Positions 1-8,111 of a DNA stretch of 64,000 nt are shown here, piece after piece; positions within the stretch are counted from its first letter, which is position 1; each line of letters starts with the position of its first letter. Position numbers and translations under genes: made by a program. The stretch covers positions 1-64,000 of the forward strand of contig NZ_RKIJ01000016.1 in the NCBI RefSeq assembly GCF_003752595.1, written 5' to 3'. Source of the stretch: Cellulomonas sp. PhB143 (GTDB taxonomy: Bacteria; Actinomycetota; Actinomycetes; Actinomycetales; Cellulomonadaceae). The notes under the pieces were generated by a model. It searched no databases and had not been told where the DNA came from. It saw nothing but the letters and a program-made list of their open reading frames with translations.

Positions 1-91
1 TCAACGCTCGAACACGATCTTTAAGCGACACATGTTGCCCCACAGCACACCTCCGAGTCAGAACCCGGTGTTGCACTGACCACTAGAAACC
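1..91 (-). other. Left edge: possible start of a gene running out of the window
   Basis: This stretch is less GC-rich than the rest of the window. On the minus strand a strong Shine-Dalgarno-like GGAGGT (49-54) lies 5 nt before a GTG at 41-43, whose frame stays open to the window edge (14 codons, VGQHVSLKDRVRAL). A second frame reads a short closed peptide ending at the TGA at 1-3. Too little sequence is present to recognise a family, and it may simply be a 5' untranslated region. Confidence 0.25.
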
Positions 92-130
92 GCCGGCAGG
101 ATCAGGGGCCGAATGTGACGTCTCGGCGGT
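89..130 (-). terminator. Hairpin after the methyltransferase gene, shared repeat
   Basis: A short inverted repeat (89-95 with 124-130) abuts the stop codon of the methyltransferase gene. Positions 101-130 match 24260-24289 at 26 of 30 bases with no gap, so it belongs to a dispersed repeat rather than being a unique terminator. No T-run follows, as is usual in high-GC actinomycetes. Confidence 0.5.
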
Positions 131-1446
131 CAGCGGTCGAGGACCGCCACGCACTCCACGTGGTGCGTCATCGGGAACAGGTCGAACGACCGCAGCCCCG
201 TCAGCCCGTACCCGTGCCCGGCGAGGTAGGCGACGTCGCGCGCGAGCGCCGCCGGGTCGCACGCCACGTAGACCACCCGGCGGGGCGCGAGCGCCGCGAC
301 CGAGGCCACGACCTTCTTGCCCGCCCCGGCGCGCGGCGGGTCGAGGACGACGACGTCGGCGCCCCCCGCGGCCCCGTGCGCCCCCGCCGCCAGGACCGTC
401 GACACCGAGCCCCGGTGCAGCTCGACCTGGTCGAGCCCGTGGGCGTTGCGGCGCGCGTTGCGCACCGCGTCCTCGTCGCCCTCCACGGCGACGACCCGCC
501 CGGACGCGCCGACGGCGTCGGCGAGCGGCGACGTGAAGAGCCCGGCACCGGAGTACAGGTCCAGCACGCGCCCGCCGTCCACGTGCCCGACGGCGTCCAG
601 CACCGCCTGGGCGAGCAGCCACGGTGCCGCGCGGTGCACCTGCCAGAAGCCCTGGGCCGCCACACGGTAGGAGTAGGTGCGCCCGCCCGCCGAGACCGTC
701 TCGGTCACGGTGCGCCGGGCGTTGGGCCGCGTGTCCGGGCGCCCGTGCCACGGCGCCCCGTCGACCACGAGCATCGCCGGCGCCGCCTCCTGGCCCTCGG
801 CCGGCGCGGGCGCGACGAGGTCGAGCGTCGACCCGGCGCGCCAGCCGCGGGTGAAGACGCCCTCGCGCTCCGCGAGCGCCGCGACCTGCTCGCTCGCCAG
901 CGGCATGTCGTCGAGCGCGACGACGTCGTGCGAGCGGTGCCGGCGCATGCCGGCCCGCCCCGCGGCGTCGGCCACCAGCTCGATGCGCGTCCGGTACCCG
1001 AGGCCCCCGCGCGCGTCGTCGCCGGGCGCGGCCTCGACGACGACGTCCGCGACGCCGCCCGTCAGGCCGGCGAGCCGCGCGAGCTGCTCGCGCACGACGC
1101 CGCCCTTCCAGCGGCGCTGGGCCGGCAGCGCGACGTGGGCGAGCTCGCCGCCGCCGACCCCGCCGGGCCCGGCCGCCGGCCAGGCGCTCGGCACGCGGTC
1201 CGGGGACGCCTCGAGCACCTCCACCGCGTCGGCGCGCCAGAACGTCGCGTCCGGCTCCGCCTCGGTCAGGCGCGCGGCGACCCGCTCCCCCGGCAGGGTG
1301 TGGCGGACGAAGACGACGCGGCCCTCGTGCCGGGCGACGCAGTGGCCGCCGTGCGCGACGCGCTCGGCCGTGACCTCGACGACGGTTCCCGCCGCCCCGG
1401 TGGTGTCGGTCGCGGGCGCGGGACGGTGCTCAGGGGTGCGGGGCAT
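130..1446 (-). CDS. Class I SAM-dependent (uracil-5-)-RNA methyltransferase, TrmA/RlmD/RlmC family
   Basis: The 438-residue protein would transfer a methyl group from S-adenosylmethionine to C5 of a uridine in rRNA or tRNA. An N-terminal TRAM-like RNA-binding domain (about residues 20-80) precedes the methyltransferase fold. The C-terminal half shows DLYSGAGLF (SAM loop), DPPRAGAGKK, and the ACDPAALARD segment that carries the catalytic cysteine; a general-base glutamate is expected in the final HHVECVAVL. Start ATG 1444-1446 was chosen because TRAM homology begins just after it and a -10 box lies 6 nt upstream. M. tuberculosis Rv2689c occupies the same position beside ceoB/ceoC (from memory). 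The exact target base cannot be told from sequence. Confidence 0.9.
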   Translation of the reverse strand: MPRTPEHRPAPATDTTGAAGTVVEVTAERVAHGGHCVARHEGRVVFVRHTLPGERVAARLTEAEPDATFWRADAVEVLEASPDRVPSAWPAAGPGGVGGGELAHVALPAQRRWKGGVVREQLARLAGLTGGVADVVVEAAPGDDARGGLGYRTRIELVADAAGRAGMRRHRSHDVVALDDMPLASEQVAALAEREGVFTRGWRAGSTLDLVAPAPAEGQEAAPAMLVVDGAPWHGRPDTRPNARRTVTETVSAGGRTYSYRVAAQGFWQVHRAAPWLLAQAVLDAVGHVDGGRVLDLYSGAGLFTSPLADAVGASGRVVAVEGDEDAVRNARRNAHGLDQVELHRGSVSTVLAAGAHGAAGGADVVVLDPPRAGAGKKVVASVAALAPRRVVYVACDPAALARDVAYLAGHGYGLTGLRSFDLFPMTHHVECVAVLDR

Positions 1447-1452
1447 GAGCCA

Positions 1453-1458
1453 AGTATC
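1453..1458 (-). promoter_or_regulatory. -10 box, leaderless start of the RNA methyltransferase
   Basis: GATACT on the minus strand lies 6 nt upstream of the ATG, so the transcript probably begins at or next to the start codon. No Shine-Dalgarno sequence is present. Confidence 0.5.
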
Positions 1459-1507
1459 GCTGGTCGCCGAGGCCGCGCTGCCCGGCCCGCGTGCGATCAG
1501 GGCGCGA

Positions 1508-3559
1508 TCAGGGCGCCGGAGTGTGCTCCGGGCCCGGCCCGGCGCCGTGCTCGCGCCCGGTCTGCGGGCCGCGTGCCCCGAGCCCGTCCGGGTCCACCTG
1601 GCCGGAGACGGACGAGCGCAGCTGCCACGGCACCGACGCCACGACGACGCCCGGCGTGAACAGCAGACGGCCCTTGAGCCGCAGCGCGCTCTGGTTGTGC
1701 AGGATCTGCTCCCACCAGTGCCCGACGACGTACTCGGGGATGTAGACGACGACGAGGTCGCGGGGGCTCTCGCGCCGGATCGAGCGCACGTAGGCGAGCG
1801 TCGGGCGAGAGATCTCCCGGAACGGCGAGTCGAGCACCCGCAGAGGCACCGGTATCTCGAGCGCCTCCCAGCGGGTGCGCAGGTCCTCGATCTCGTCACG
1901 CTCGATCCCGACGGTGACGGCCTCGAGCACCGACGGTCGTGACGCGCGGGCGTAGGCGAGCGCCCGCATGGTCGGCTTGTGCAGGCGCGAGACGAGCACG
2001 ATGGCGTGCACCCGGCTCGGCAGCGCGCGCGCCGCGCCGGCGTCGTCGTCGCCGAGCGCGAGCTCGTCGCGCACCGTGTCGTAGTGCCGGTGGATCGCCT
2101 GCATGATCACGAACACGACGATCATCGCGAGGATCGCGATCCACGCGCCGTGCGTGAACTTGGTGAGCAGGACGATGAGCAGGACGGTCGCGGTCATCGC
2201 GAAGCCGAAGCCGTTGACCACCCGCGACCGCTTCATCCGGGCGCGTTCCGCCGGGTCCACGGCGGTGCGCAGCCCGCGGTTCCAGTGCTTGACCATGCCG
2301 AGCTGGGACAGCGTGAAGGAGACGAACACGCCGACGATGTACAGCTGGATGAGCCGGGTCACCTGCGCGTCGAACGCGACGATCAGCACGATCGCGCCGA
2401 CCGCCAGGGTGACGATCCCGTTGGAGAACGCGAGCCGGTCGCCGCGGTTGTGCAGCTGGCGCGGCAGGTAGCCGTCCTTGGCGAGGATCGAGCCGAGGAC
2501 GGGGAAGCCGTTGAAGGCGGTGTTCGCCGCGAGCACGAGGATGACGCCGGTGATCGCGGCGACCAGCAGGTAGGCGGGGGCGAACCCGTCGAACACGGTC
2601 TGGGCGAGCTGGCTGATCACGGGGTGCTGCACGTAGTCGGCGGACACCGGCGCGCCGTTGTCCGTGAGCTGCGACGTCGGGTCCTCCGCGTACTGCACCC
2701 CGCTCGCGCGGGCCAGCAGGAGGATCGACATGAGCATCGTCGCGGAGATCAGGCCGAGCATGCCGAGCGTCGTCGCCGCGTTGCGCGACTTCGGCTTCTT
2801 GAACGCGGGCACGCCGTTGCTGATGGCCTCGACGCCGGTGAGCGCCGCACACCCGGAGGCGAACGCGCGGGCGATGAGGAACGCGCCGGCGATGCCGGTC
2901 AGTCCCTGGTCGAACCCGGACTCGTTGACGAGCTGGAACTGCGCGCTCTCGGCCTGGCCGAGCGTCCCCGTCAGGTAGCGGACGAGCCCGACGACGGCCG
3001 TGGTGCCGATCGCGAACATGAACAGGTACACGGGCACCGCGAAGATGCGTCCGGACTCCTTCGCCCCGCGCAGGTTGGCGACCGTCAGGACGATGACCAC
3101 GAGCACGGCGAACAGCGCCTCGTGGTCGCGCAGGGCCGGGATGGCCGACGCCGCGTACTGCGCTCCCGAGGAGATCGAGACGGCGACCGTCAGCACGTAG
3201 TCGACGAGGAGCGCCGAGGCGACGCCCACACCCGCCCGCGGGCCGAGGTTGACGGTGGCGACCTCGTAGTCTCCGCCGCCGGACGGGTAGGCCTTGACGT
3301 TCTGCCGGTAGGAGGTGACGACGGTCAGGAGCACCACGACGACGACGAGGCCGACCCACGGGGAGATCGCGACGGCGCTCATCCCGGCGAGCGAGAGCGT
3401 CAGGAGTATCTCGTCGGGGGCGTACGCGACGGAGGAGAGGGCGTCGGACGCGAACACGGGCAGCGCCGTGCGCTTGGGCAGCAGGGTGTGACCGAGCGTG
3501 TCGCTGCGCATCGGGCGCCCGAGCAGGAGCCGCTTGGCTGAGTCCGCGATGTCCGACAC
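1508..3559 (-). CDS. KimA-like APC/KUP-family potassium permease
   Basis: The 683-residue integral membrane protein has about twelve hydrophobic segments (residues 30-480) and a C-terminal cytosolic domain of about 180 residues. The N-terminal pattern SDALSSVAY (D39, Y46) and the later LLVDYVLTVAVS match Bacillus subtilis KimA (YdaO), a proton-coupled K+ importer; the matching Asp, Tyr and Thr/Ser were reported to line the K+ path there (from memory). Databases usually call it an amino-acid permease. The GTG start at 3559 was chosen because homology begins within ten residues of it. Two TrkA/RCK proteins are divergently encoded 100 nt away and no TrkH is seen, which supports K+ over amino-acid transport. 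Substrate is inference. Confidence 0.8.
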   Translation of the reverse strand: MSDIADSAKRLLLGRPMRSDTLGHTLLPKRTALPVFASDALSSVAYAPDEILLTLSLAGMSAVAISPWVGLVVVVVLLTVVTSYRQNVKAYPSGGGDYEVATVNLGPRAGVGVASALLVDYVLTVAVSISSGAQYAASAIPALRDHEALFAVLVVIVLTVANLRGAKESGRIFAVPVYLFMFAIGTTAVVGLVRYLTGTLGQAESAQFQLVNESGFDQGLTGIAGAFLIARAFASGCAALTGVEAISNGVPAFKKPKSRNAATTLGMLGLISATMLMSILLLARASGVQYAEDPTSQLTDNGAPVSADYVQHPVISQLAQTVFDGFAPAYLLVAAITGVILVLAANTAFNGFPVLGSILAKDGYLPRQLHNRGDRLAFSNGIVTLAVGAIVLIVAFDAQVTRLIQLYIVGVFVSFTLSQLGMVKHWNRGLRTAVDPAERARMKRSRVVNGFGFAMTATVLLIVLLTKFTHGAWIAILAMIVVFVIMQAIHRHYDTVRDELALGDDDAGAARALPSRVHAIVLVSRLHKPTMRALAYARASRPSVLEAVTVGIERDEIEDLRTRWEALEIPVPLRVLDSPFREISRPTLAYVRSIRRESPRDLVVVYIPEYVVGHWWEQILHNQSALRLKGRLLFTPGVVVASVPWQLRSSVSGQVDPDGLGARGPQTGREHGAGPGPEHTPAP

Positions 3560-3645
3560 GAGGCCCCATGCTATGCCCGCGACACGGCGTGCGGCGCACC
3601 CGCGCCCCGGCCCGCGATCCGCGTCCTGGCGGGCCCGAACGCGTG

Positions 3646-3651
3646 TAGCGT
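3646..3651 (+). promoter_or_regulatory. -10 box, leaderless start of ceoB-like gene
   Basis: TAGCGT lies 7 nt upstream of the GTG at 3659, a spacing that predicts a leaderless mRNA for the two-gene TrkA operon. Confidence 0.5.
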
Positions 3652-3658
3652 TCCCACC

Positions 3659-4327
3659 GTGCACTTCGTGATCATGGGATGCGGACGAGTGGGTGCCACC
3701 CTCTCGACGTCGCTCGAGCGGCACGGCCACTCCGTCGCCGTCATCGACCAGAACCCGGACGCGTTCCGGCGCCTCCCGTCGGACTTCGGCGGCAAGAAGG
3801 TCAAGGGCATCGGGTTCGACCGGGACACGCTGCAGCAGGCCGGCATCGAGGACGCCTACGCGTTCGCCGCGGTCTCCGACGGCGACAACTCCAACATCCT
3901 CGCGGCACGCGTCGTGCGCGAGACGTACGGGGTCGACCAGGTCGTCGCCCGCATCTACGACCCGCGCCGCGCGGAGATCTACGAGCGGCTCGGCATCCCG
4001 ACCGTCGCGACCGTGCGCTGGACCGCCGACCAGGTGCTGCGGCGGATGCTCCCGCTCGGCGCCACGGACGAGTACCGCGACCCGTCGGGCAAGGTACGCC
4101 TGACCCAGATCGACGTGCACGAGGGCTGGATCGGTCGCAGCGTCGCGGCGATCGAGGAGGCCGCGCGCACGCGCGTCGCGTTCCTGACCCGGTTCGGCGA
4201 GGGCATGGTGCCGACCTCGAAGACCGTCCTCCAGGAGGGCGACATCCTGCACGTCCTGATGGCGGCCGACGAGGCCGCGACCATCGAGCGGGCCCTCACC
4301 CGGGCACCGAGGCAGGAGGCCGACTGA
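3659..4327 (+). CDS. TrkA-family potassium uptake regulator, CeoB-like
   Basis: The 222-residue soluble protein has an N-terminal RCK/TrkA_N Rossmann domain with the dinucleotide motif GCGRVG (residues 7-12) and an acidic residue ending strand 2 (VIDQNPD). A TrkA_C domain follows (about residues 140-215). Such proteins bind NAD(H), ATP or c-di-AMP and gate K+ transporters from the cytosolic side. Its stop overlaps the start of the next TrkA gene by one base (TGATG), so the two are translationally coupled and probably form a hetero-oligomer. M. tuberculosis ceoB/Rv2691 has the same order. Confidence 0.9.
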   Translation: MHFVIMGCGRVGATLSTSLERHGHSVAVIDQNPDAFRRLPSDFGGKKVKGIGFDRDTLQQAGIEDAYAFAAVSDGDNSNILAARVVRETYGVDQVVARIYDPRRAEIYERLGIPTVATVRWTADQVLRRMLPLGATDEYRDPSGKVRLTQIDVHEGWIGRSVAAIEEAARTRVAFLTRFGEGMVPTSKTVLQEGDILHVLMAADEAATIERALTRAPRQEAD

Positions 4328-5064
4328 TGCGCGTCGTCATCGCCGGGGCAGGGTCCGTCGGACGGTCCATCGCCCGGGAGCTCCTCGCCCACGACCACGA
4401 GGTCGTGATCGTCGACAAGCAGCCCGCCGCGATGCGCGTCGCGCAGGTGGCCGAGGCCGAGTGGATCCTCGCCGACGCCTGCGAGCTCTCGTCGCTGGGG
4501 GACGCACACGTCGACGACTGCGACGTGATCGTCGCCGCCACCGGCGACGACAAGGTCAACCTCGTCGTGTCGCTGCTCGCGAAGACGGAGTTCGGCGTGC
4601 CGCGCACCGTCGCGCGGGTCAACAACCCGGCCAACGAGTGGATGTTCGACGAGTCGTGGGGCGTCGACGTCGCCGTCTCGACGCCGCGGATCATGACCGC
4701 GATGGTCGAGGAGGCCGTCGCCGTCGGTGACCTGGTGCGGATCTTCACCTTCCACCAGTCCGGCGCGGACATCCTGGAGCTCACGCTCCCTCCGGGCTCG
4801 CCGCTCGTCGGCTCGCGGGTGGGTTCCGTCGAGTGGCCGCTCGACACGGTCCTCGCGGCGATCGTGCGCGGCGCGCTGCCGTTCGCGCCGTCGGCGGACG
4901 ACACCCTCGAGGCCGGCGACGAGCTGCTGATCGTCGCGGGCAGGGAGGTCGACGAGGAGGCCCTGCAGACGCTCCTCGTCGACGACCCGGCGGAGGCCCC
5001 GGGCCCCGGTGCCGCGGAGGTTCTCAGCGGGGGTCCGGCTCCGTCGCCGCCGGACGAGGCCTGA
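4327..5064 (+). CDS. TrkA-family potassium uptake regulator, CeoC-like
   Basis: The 245-residue second RCK protein has a Rossmann motif GAGSVG (residues 6-11), the strand-2 acidic end VIVDKQP, and a TrkA_C domain (about residues 135-225), then a short disordered proline-rich tail. The ATG at 4327 overlaps the previous stop. It probably works with the preceding protein to control a K+ transporter; the only candidate transporter in the window is the KimA-like permease at 1508-3559. Its 3' end overlaps the convergent DUF3159 gene by 41 bases, so the tails of the two genes share DNA. Confidence 0.9.
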   Translation: MRVVIAGAGSVGRSIARELLAHDHEVVIVDKQPAAMRVAQVAEAEWILADACELSSLGDAHVDDCDVIVAATGDDKVNLVVSLLAKTEFGVPRTVARVNNPANEWMFDESWGVDVAVSTPRIMTAMVEEAVAVGDLVRIFTFHQSGADILELTLPPGSPLVGSRVGSVEWPLDTVLAAIVRGALPFAPSADDTLEAGDELLIVAGREVDEEALQTLLVDDPAEAPGPGAAEVLSGGPAPSPPDEA

Positions 5065-5752
5065 CGAGCAGCCAGACGATCCACAGGCTCAGGGCGAAGA
5101 GCGGCAGCCCCATGACGAGCCGCGCGGTGCCGAGCCAGCCGACCTGCGCTGAGTAGAACAGGGGCACCTGGACGGCCAGGCGCAGGGCGAACATCGCCAC
5201 CATCACCCACGTGGCGCTCGTGTACCGGCGCACCAGGCCGGCGTCCGAGCGCCAGGCGGACCATCCCGCGGGGACCCGCGGGCGGCCCGCGTCCGCGGCC
5301 GTGGTCGCGCGCCCGGGTCCCGACCCGAGGCCACCGCGCAGCGCCTCCACGACGACGCCGACGGCCGGCCAGCGCACCAGCACCGACACCACGAGGGCGA
5401 CCAGGTAGGCGGCGTTGGTCCACAGACCCCACGCGTAGTAGTTCTGGGCCGCCCCCGAGCGCCACGCCCAGACGATGCCGATCCCGACCCCGAGCAGCCC
5501 GCCCAGCGCCTGGGTCACGGGGGTGCGCTGCACCAGGCGGGCCACGACCGCGACGAGCGCCACCGCGGCGGAGGACACGAGGGCCGGCGTCAGGGACTGG
5601 CCGGTCGCGACGAAGACCACGACGAACACGAGGCCGGGGGCCGCCGACTCGACCAGCCCGCGGACCCCGCCGACGGCGTCGGTCACCGAGAAGCTGTCGG
5701 AGGCCAGGACGCGGACGCCCCGGCCCTCGGGAGCGCCCTCCGGCTCACTCAC
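5024..5752 (-). CDS. DUF3159 integral membrane protein
   Basis: The 242-residue protein has about six hydrophobic segments: two near residues 35-80, then near 90-110, 120-145, 185-205 and 215-230. It has the overall form of the actinobacterial DUF3159 family (Rv2693c in M. tuberculosis). Function is unknown. The GTG start at 5752 shares 8 bases with the end of the OB-fold gene upstream, so translation is coupled. It is the last gene of an overlapping DUF3710 - OB-fold - DUF3159 cassette and runs 41 bases into the opposing ceoC-like gene. Confidence 0.8.
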   Translation of the reverse strand: MSEPEGAPEGRGVRVLASDSFSVTDAVGGVRGLVESAAPGLVFVVVFVATGQSLTPALVSSAAVALVAVVARLVQRTPVTQALGGLLGVGIGIVWAWRSGAAQNYYAWGLWTNAAYLVALVVSVLVRWPAVGVVVEALRGGLGSGPGRATTAADAGRPRVPAGWSAWRSDAGLVRRYTSATWVMVAMFALRLAVQVPLFYSAQVGWLGTARLVMGLPLFALSLWIVWLLVRPRPAATEPDPR

Positions 5753-6143
5753 CGGGCCGCGCCCGCAGCTCGTACCGGGGGTTGAACATGGTGCGCCGGC
5801 CCTTGATCGTGCAGGCCAGGCCCTCGACGCGCACGCGGCGGCCGGGGTCGATGCCCGTGATCCGGCGACGACCCAGCCACACCAGGTCGACGGCACCGGT
5901 CCCGTCGTACAGCTCGGCCTCGACCGTCGGCACGCCCTCGGACGGGCGCAGGACGACGGAGCGCAGGACCCCCGACACCGAGACCCGAGTGCGGTCCCCG
6001 ACCTCGTCGACGGGGACGCAGCCGGACTGGCGCCGGGCCTCGTCGCGCTCCTCGCCGGCGGCGACCGTCTCCTGCGAGGCGAGCAGGCCGCGCCAGCCGG
6101 CACCGGGCGCGCGCCCCACCTGGGGTGCGTGCGTGGCGCTCAC
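5745..6143 (-). CDS. Small OB-fold nucleic-acid-binding protein
   Basis: The 132-residue protein looks like a single OB-fold: strands around VSVSGVLRSVVLRP, EAELYDGTGAVDLVWLG, RRVRVEGLACT and a short C-terminal strand. The DGTG...V.LVWLGRR pattern is like the single-stranded nucleic-acid-binding OB-folds of RecG and replication proteins. M. tuberculosis has a homologue at Rv2694c (from memory). Its GTG start overlaps the DUF3710 stop by 3 bases (GTGA), and its own stop overlaps the DUF3159 start. A role in DNA or RNA metabolism is inferred from the fold and the nearby dut. Confidence 0.75.
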   Translation of the reverse strand: MSATHAPQVGRAPGAGWRGLLASQETVAAGEERDEARRQSGCVPVDEVGDRTRVSVSGVLRSVVLRPSEGVPTVEAELYDGTGAVDLVWLGRRRITGIDPGRRVRVEGLACTIKGRRTMFNPRYELRARPGE

Positions 6144-6913
6144 CGGATCTCCGTGATCTCGGGCCCGCGGGTGAGCGGGTCGAACGTCTGCTCCTGCGGC
6201 GTCGCGCCCTCGGGGGCGAGGGGCGTCGCGGACGGCTGGCCGGGCACGTGCATCGCGAGGAGGTCCCGCGGCGGGCGGGCCGCCTCGTCGCGCACCACGA
6301 CGATGTTCGCGAACACCGCCTCGACGATCTTCGCCTGCGCCTGGTCGACGGCGGCGCGGCCGGTGATCACGCCGCGCAGGAACCACCGCGGCCCGTCGAC
6401 GCCCACGAACCGCGCCGGGCGGAACCCGGACTGGCCGTCGGGTCCCTTCGCCGGCAGGCGCGCGAGGAGCTCGCGGCCGAACGGGCCGGGGATGTCGTCC
6501 ACCGCGCCGCCCTGCCGGGCGACCGACTGGGCGATCTCGGCCCGGACCTCGTCCCAGATCCCGGCGGTGCGGGGCGCCGCGAACGCCTGCACCTGCAGCC
6601 CGGAGCCCTGGATGGTGCAGGCCGCACCGGTGATGCGCTGCGTCTTGCGGTCGGCCTCCATCCGCAGCTCCATCCCGGGCACCGCGGGCAGCCAGACCGC
6701 TCCGAGGTCGAGCCTGCTCCCCCGGTCCTCGACCTGCGCGACGTCGTACGGGCCGCGCTCGGGGACGCCACCCGAGGAGGCCGACGCCGGGGCCGAGACG
6801 GCCCCGTCGCTCGCGCCACCGGTCTCGGGAGCCGGGCCGGCCGTGCCCTGGTCGGGGACGTTCTCGTCCTGCTTGGCGGCGTTCTGCGCCGCACCGCGCC
6901 GGAACAATGGCAC
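6140..6913 (-). CDS. DUF3710 domain protein
   Basis: The 257-residue protein has a low-complexity Ala/Pro/Gly-rich N-terminus (residues 1-50) followed by the conserved DUF3710 domain (about 55-240), with RGPYDVAQVEDRG-like and PARFVGVDGPRWFLRG-like blocks. Function is unknown. The GTG at 6913 was chosen over an upstream start because GGAGGAG lies 7 nt before it and the longer frame adds only Arg-rich residues. A TACCCT -10 box lies about 75 nt upstream. It heads the three-gene overlapping cassette that is also conserved next to dut in mycobacteria. Confidence 0.8.
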   Translation of the reverse strand: MPLFRRGAAQNAAKQDENVPDQGTAGPAPETGGASDGAVSAPASASSGGVPERGPYDVAQVEDRGSRLDLGAVWLPAVPGMELRMEADRKTQRITGAACTIQGSGLQVQAFAAPRTAGIWDEVRAEIAQSVARQGGAVDDIPGPFGRELLARLPAKGPDGQSGFRPARFVGVDGPRWFLRGVITGRAAVDQAQAKIVEAVFANIVVVRDEAARPPRDLLAMHVPGQPSATPLAPEGATPQEQTFDPLTRGPEITEIR

Positions 6914-6984
6914 TGCCGCTCTCCTCCGTGTCGCTCGACCGGGCGCTGCCCGGCGATCCGGCGCACCGACGTGCGCCACCGTCC

Positions 6985-6990
6985 AGGGTA
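6985..6990 (-). promoter_or_regulatory. -10 box upstream of the DUF3710 cassette
   Basis: TACCCT on the minus strand gives a predicted leader of about 65 nt before the DUF3710 start, which has its own Shine-Dalgarno sequence. Confidence 0.35.
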
Positions 6991-7035
6991 GTCCGAGTGC
7001 GGGCCGCTCCCGGTCCGCCGTCCGCCCCGCGGCGA

Positions 7036-7506
7036 TCAGGCGCCGGCCGCGGTCCAGCCGCCGCTGGAACCGAAGCCGCCCGACCCGCGGTGCGAGCCGG
7101 GGAGCGTCTGCGCCCGCACGAAGCGGGCGCGGGCGACGCGCTGGACGACGAGCTGCGCGACCCGGTCGCCGCGCGTCAGGGACACCGGCTCCGTCGCGTC
7201 GGTGTTCAGCAGCGTCACGCTGATCTCGCCGCGGTAGCCGGCGTCGACCGTGCCCGGCGCGTTGACGATCGTCAGACCGTGCCGCGCCGCGAGGCCCGAG
7301 CGGGGGTGCACGAACGCCGCGTAGCCGTCGGGCAGCGCGATCGCGACGCCCGTCGGCACGGTGACCCGCTCCCCCGGCGCGATCACGACGTCGACCCGCG
7401 TCACCAGGTCGGCCCCGGCGTCGCCGGGATGGGCGTAGGCGGGCTCCGGGACGTCGTCCAGCAGCTGCAGGAGGATCTCGGGCTCGTTCGCGTCGGTACC
7501 TGGCAC
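7036..7506 (-). CDS. dut: dUTP diphosphatase
   Basis: The 156-residue trimeric dUTPase hydrolyses dUTP to dUMP and pyrophosphate, keeping uracil out of DNA and supplying dUMP for thymidylate synthesis. All five family motifs are visible in order: HPGDAGADL, HPRSGLA, GTVDAGYRGE with the substrate-binding hairpin, RGDRVAQLVVQ, and the Gly-rich C-terminal arm RGSGGFGSSG. Length is typical. The GTG start at 7506 is preceded by a -10 box at 6 nt. Thymidine kinase 4 kb away also serves dTTP supply. Confidence 0.97.
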   Translation of the reverse strand: MPGTDANEPEILLQLLDDVPEPAYAHPGDAGADLVTRVDVVIAPGERVTVPTGVAIALPDGYAAFVHPRSGLAARHGLTIVNAPGTVDAGYRGEISVTLLNTDATEPVSLTRGDRVAQLVVQRVARARFVRAQTLPGSHRGSGGFGSSGGWTAAGA

Positions 7507-7512
7507 GCCACG

Positions 7513-7518
7513 AGGGTA
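7513..7518 (-). promoter_or_regulatory. -10 box, leaderless start of dut
   Basis: TACCCT on the minus strand ends 6 nt before the GTG of dut; no Shine-Dalgarno sequence intervenes. Confidence 0.5.
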
Positions 7519-7569
7519 ACGGCTCGGCGGCGGTCCGGGCCGCGGCGTCGGGCTGGGATGATGGTGCCC

Positions 7570-8037
7570 ATGCCGAGCCCCGCGCAGCCCCCGACCGACC
7601 CGTACGTCGAGACCCTCACCCCCGGCGTCGGCCTGGTCGCCGCGGCGCTAGGGCTGGGCCTGTTCGTCGTCCTCGCGCTCCTCCCGGTCGGTCAGGGCAT
7701 CGCGTTCGGGGCCGCGGTCGTCGTGGTGGCGATCGCGCTCGTCGCGGCGCGCGTCACCTCCCCCGTGGTCGAGGTCCGCTCGGGCACGCTGCGCGCCGGT
7801 GGCGCCCGCATCCCCACCGCGGTCCTCGGCGACGTCGTCGAGCTGCGGGGCGAGGACCTGCGGCGGGCGATCGGCACGGAGCTCGACGCCCGCGCCTACC
7901 TGTGCCACCGCGCGTGGACCCACGCGGCGGTGCGCGTCGACCTGCGCGACCCCCAGGACCCGACGCCCTACTGGATCGTCTCGACCCGCCGCCCCGCCGA
8001 GCTCGCGCGTGCGCTGCGGGACTCGACCTCCGCCTGA
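7570..8037 (+). CDS. DUF3093 membrane protein
   Basis: The 155-residue protein has two N-terminal transmembrane segments (about residues 20-65) and a cytosolic domain of about 90 residues rich in Arg and Asp, ending PYWIVSTRRPAELARAL, which is the DUF3093 signature. Homologue: Rv2698 beside dut in M. tuberculosis. Function unknown. ATGs at 7558, 7561 and 7570 are all in frame; 7570 was chosen because the P-Y-ET-L block that begins the family lies just after it, but the start is uncertain by four codons. Confidence 0.8.
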   Translation: MPSPAQPPTDPYVETLTPGVGLVAAALGLGLFVVLALLPVGQGIAFGAAVVVVAIALVAARVTSPVVEVRSGTLRAGGARIPTAVLGDVVELRGEDLRRAIGTELDARAYLCHRAWTHAAVRVDLRDPQDPTPYWIVSTRRPAELARALRDSTSA

Positions 8038-8052
8038 CCTGCGCCCGACGCA

Positions 8053-8092
8053 CGAGAGCCCCCACCGCCGGCGACGGCGGTGGGGGCTCTCG
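8053..8092. terminator. Bidirectional terminator between DUF3093 and DUF4193 genes
   Basis: A perfect 17-bp stem (8053-8069 with 8076-8092) with a 6-nt loop separates two convergent genes and should stop transcription from both sides. Confidence 0.85.
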
Positions 8093-8111
8093 TCCTGCTG
8101 GTCGCCTGGGG

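Noticed and set aside
115-1659. A plus-strand open frame opposite the RNA methyltransferase
   Set aside because: Methyltransferase motifs are complete on the minus strand; the plus frame is Arg/His-rich filler.
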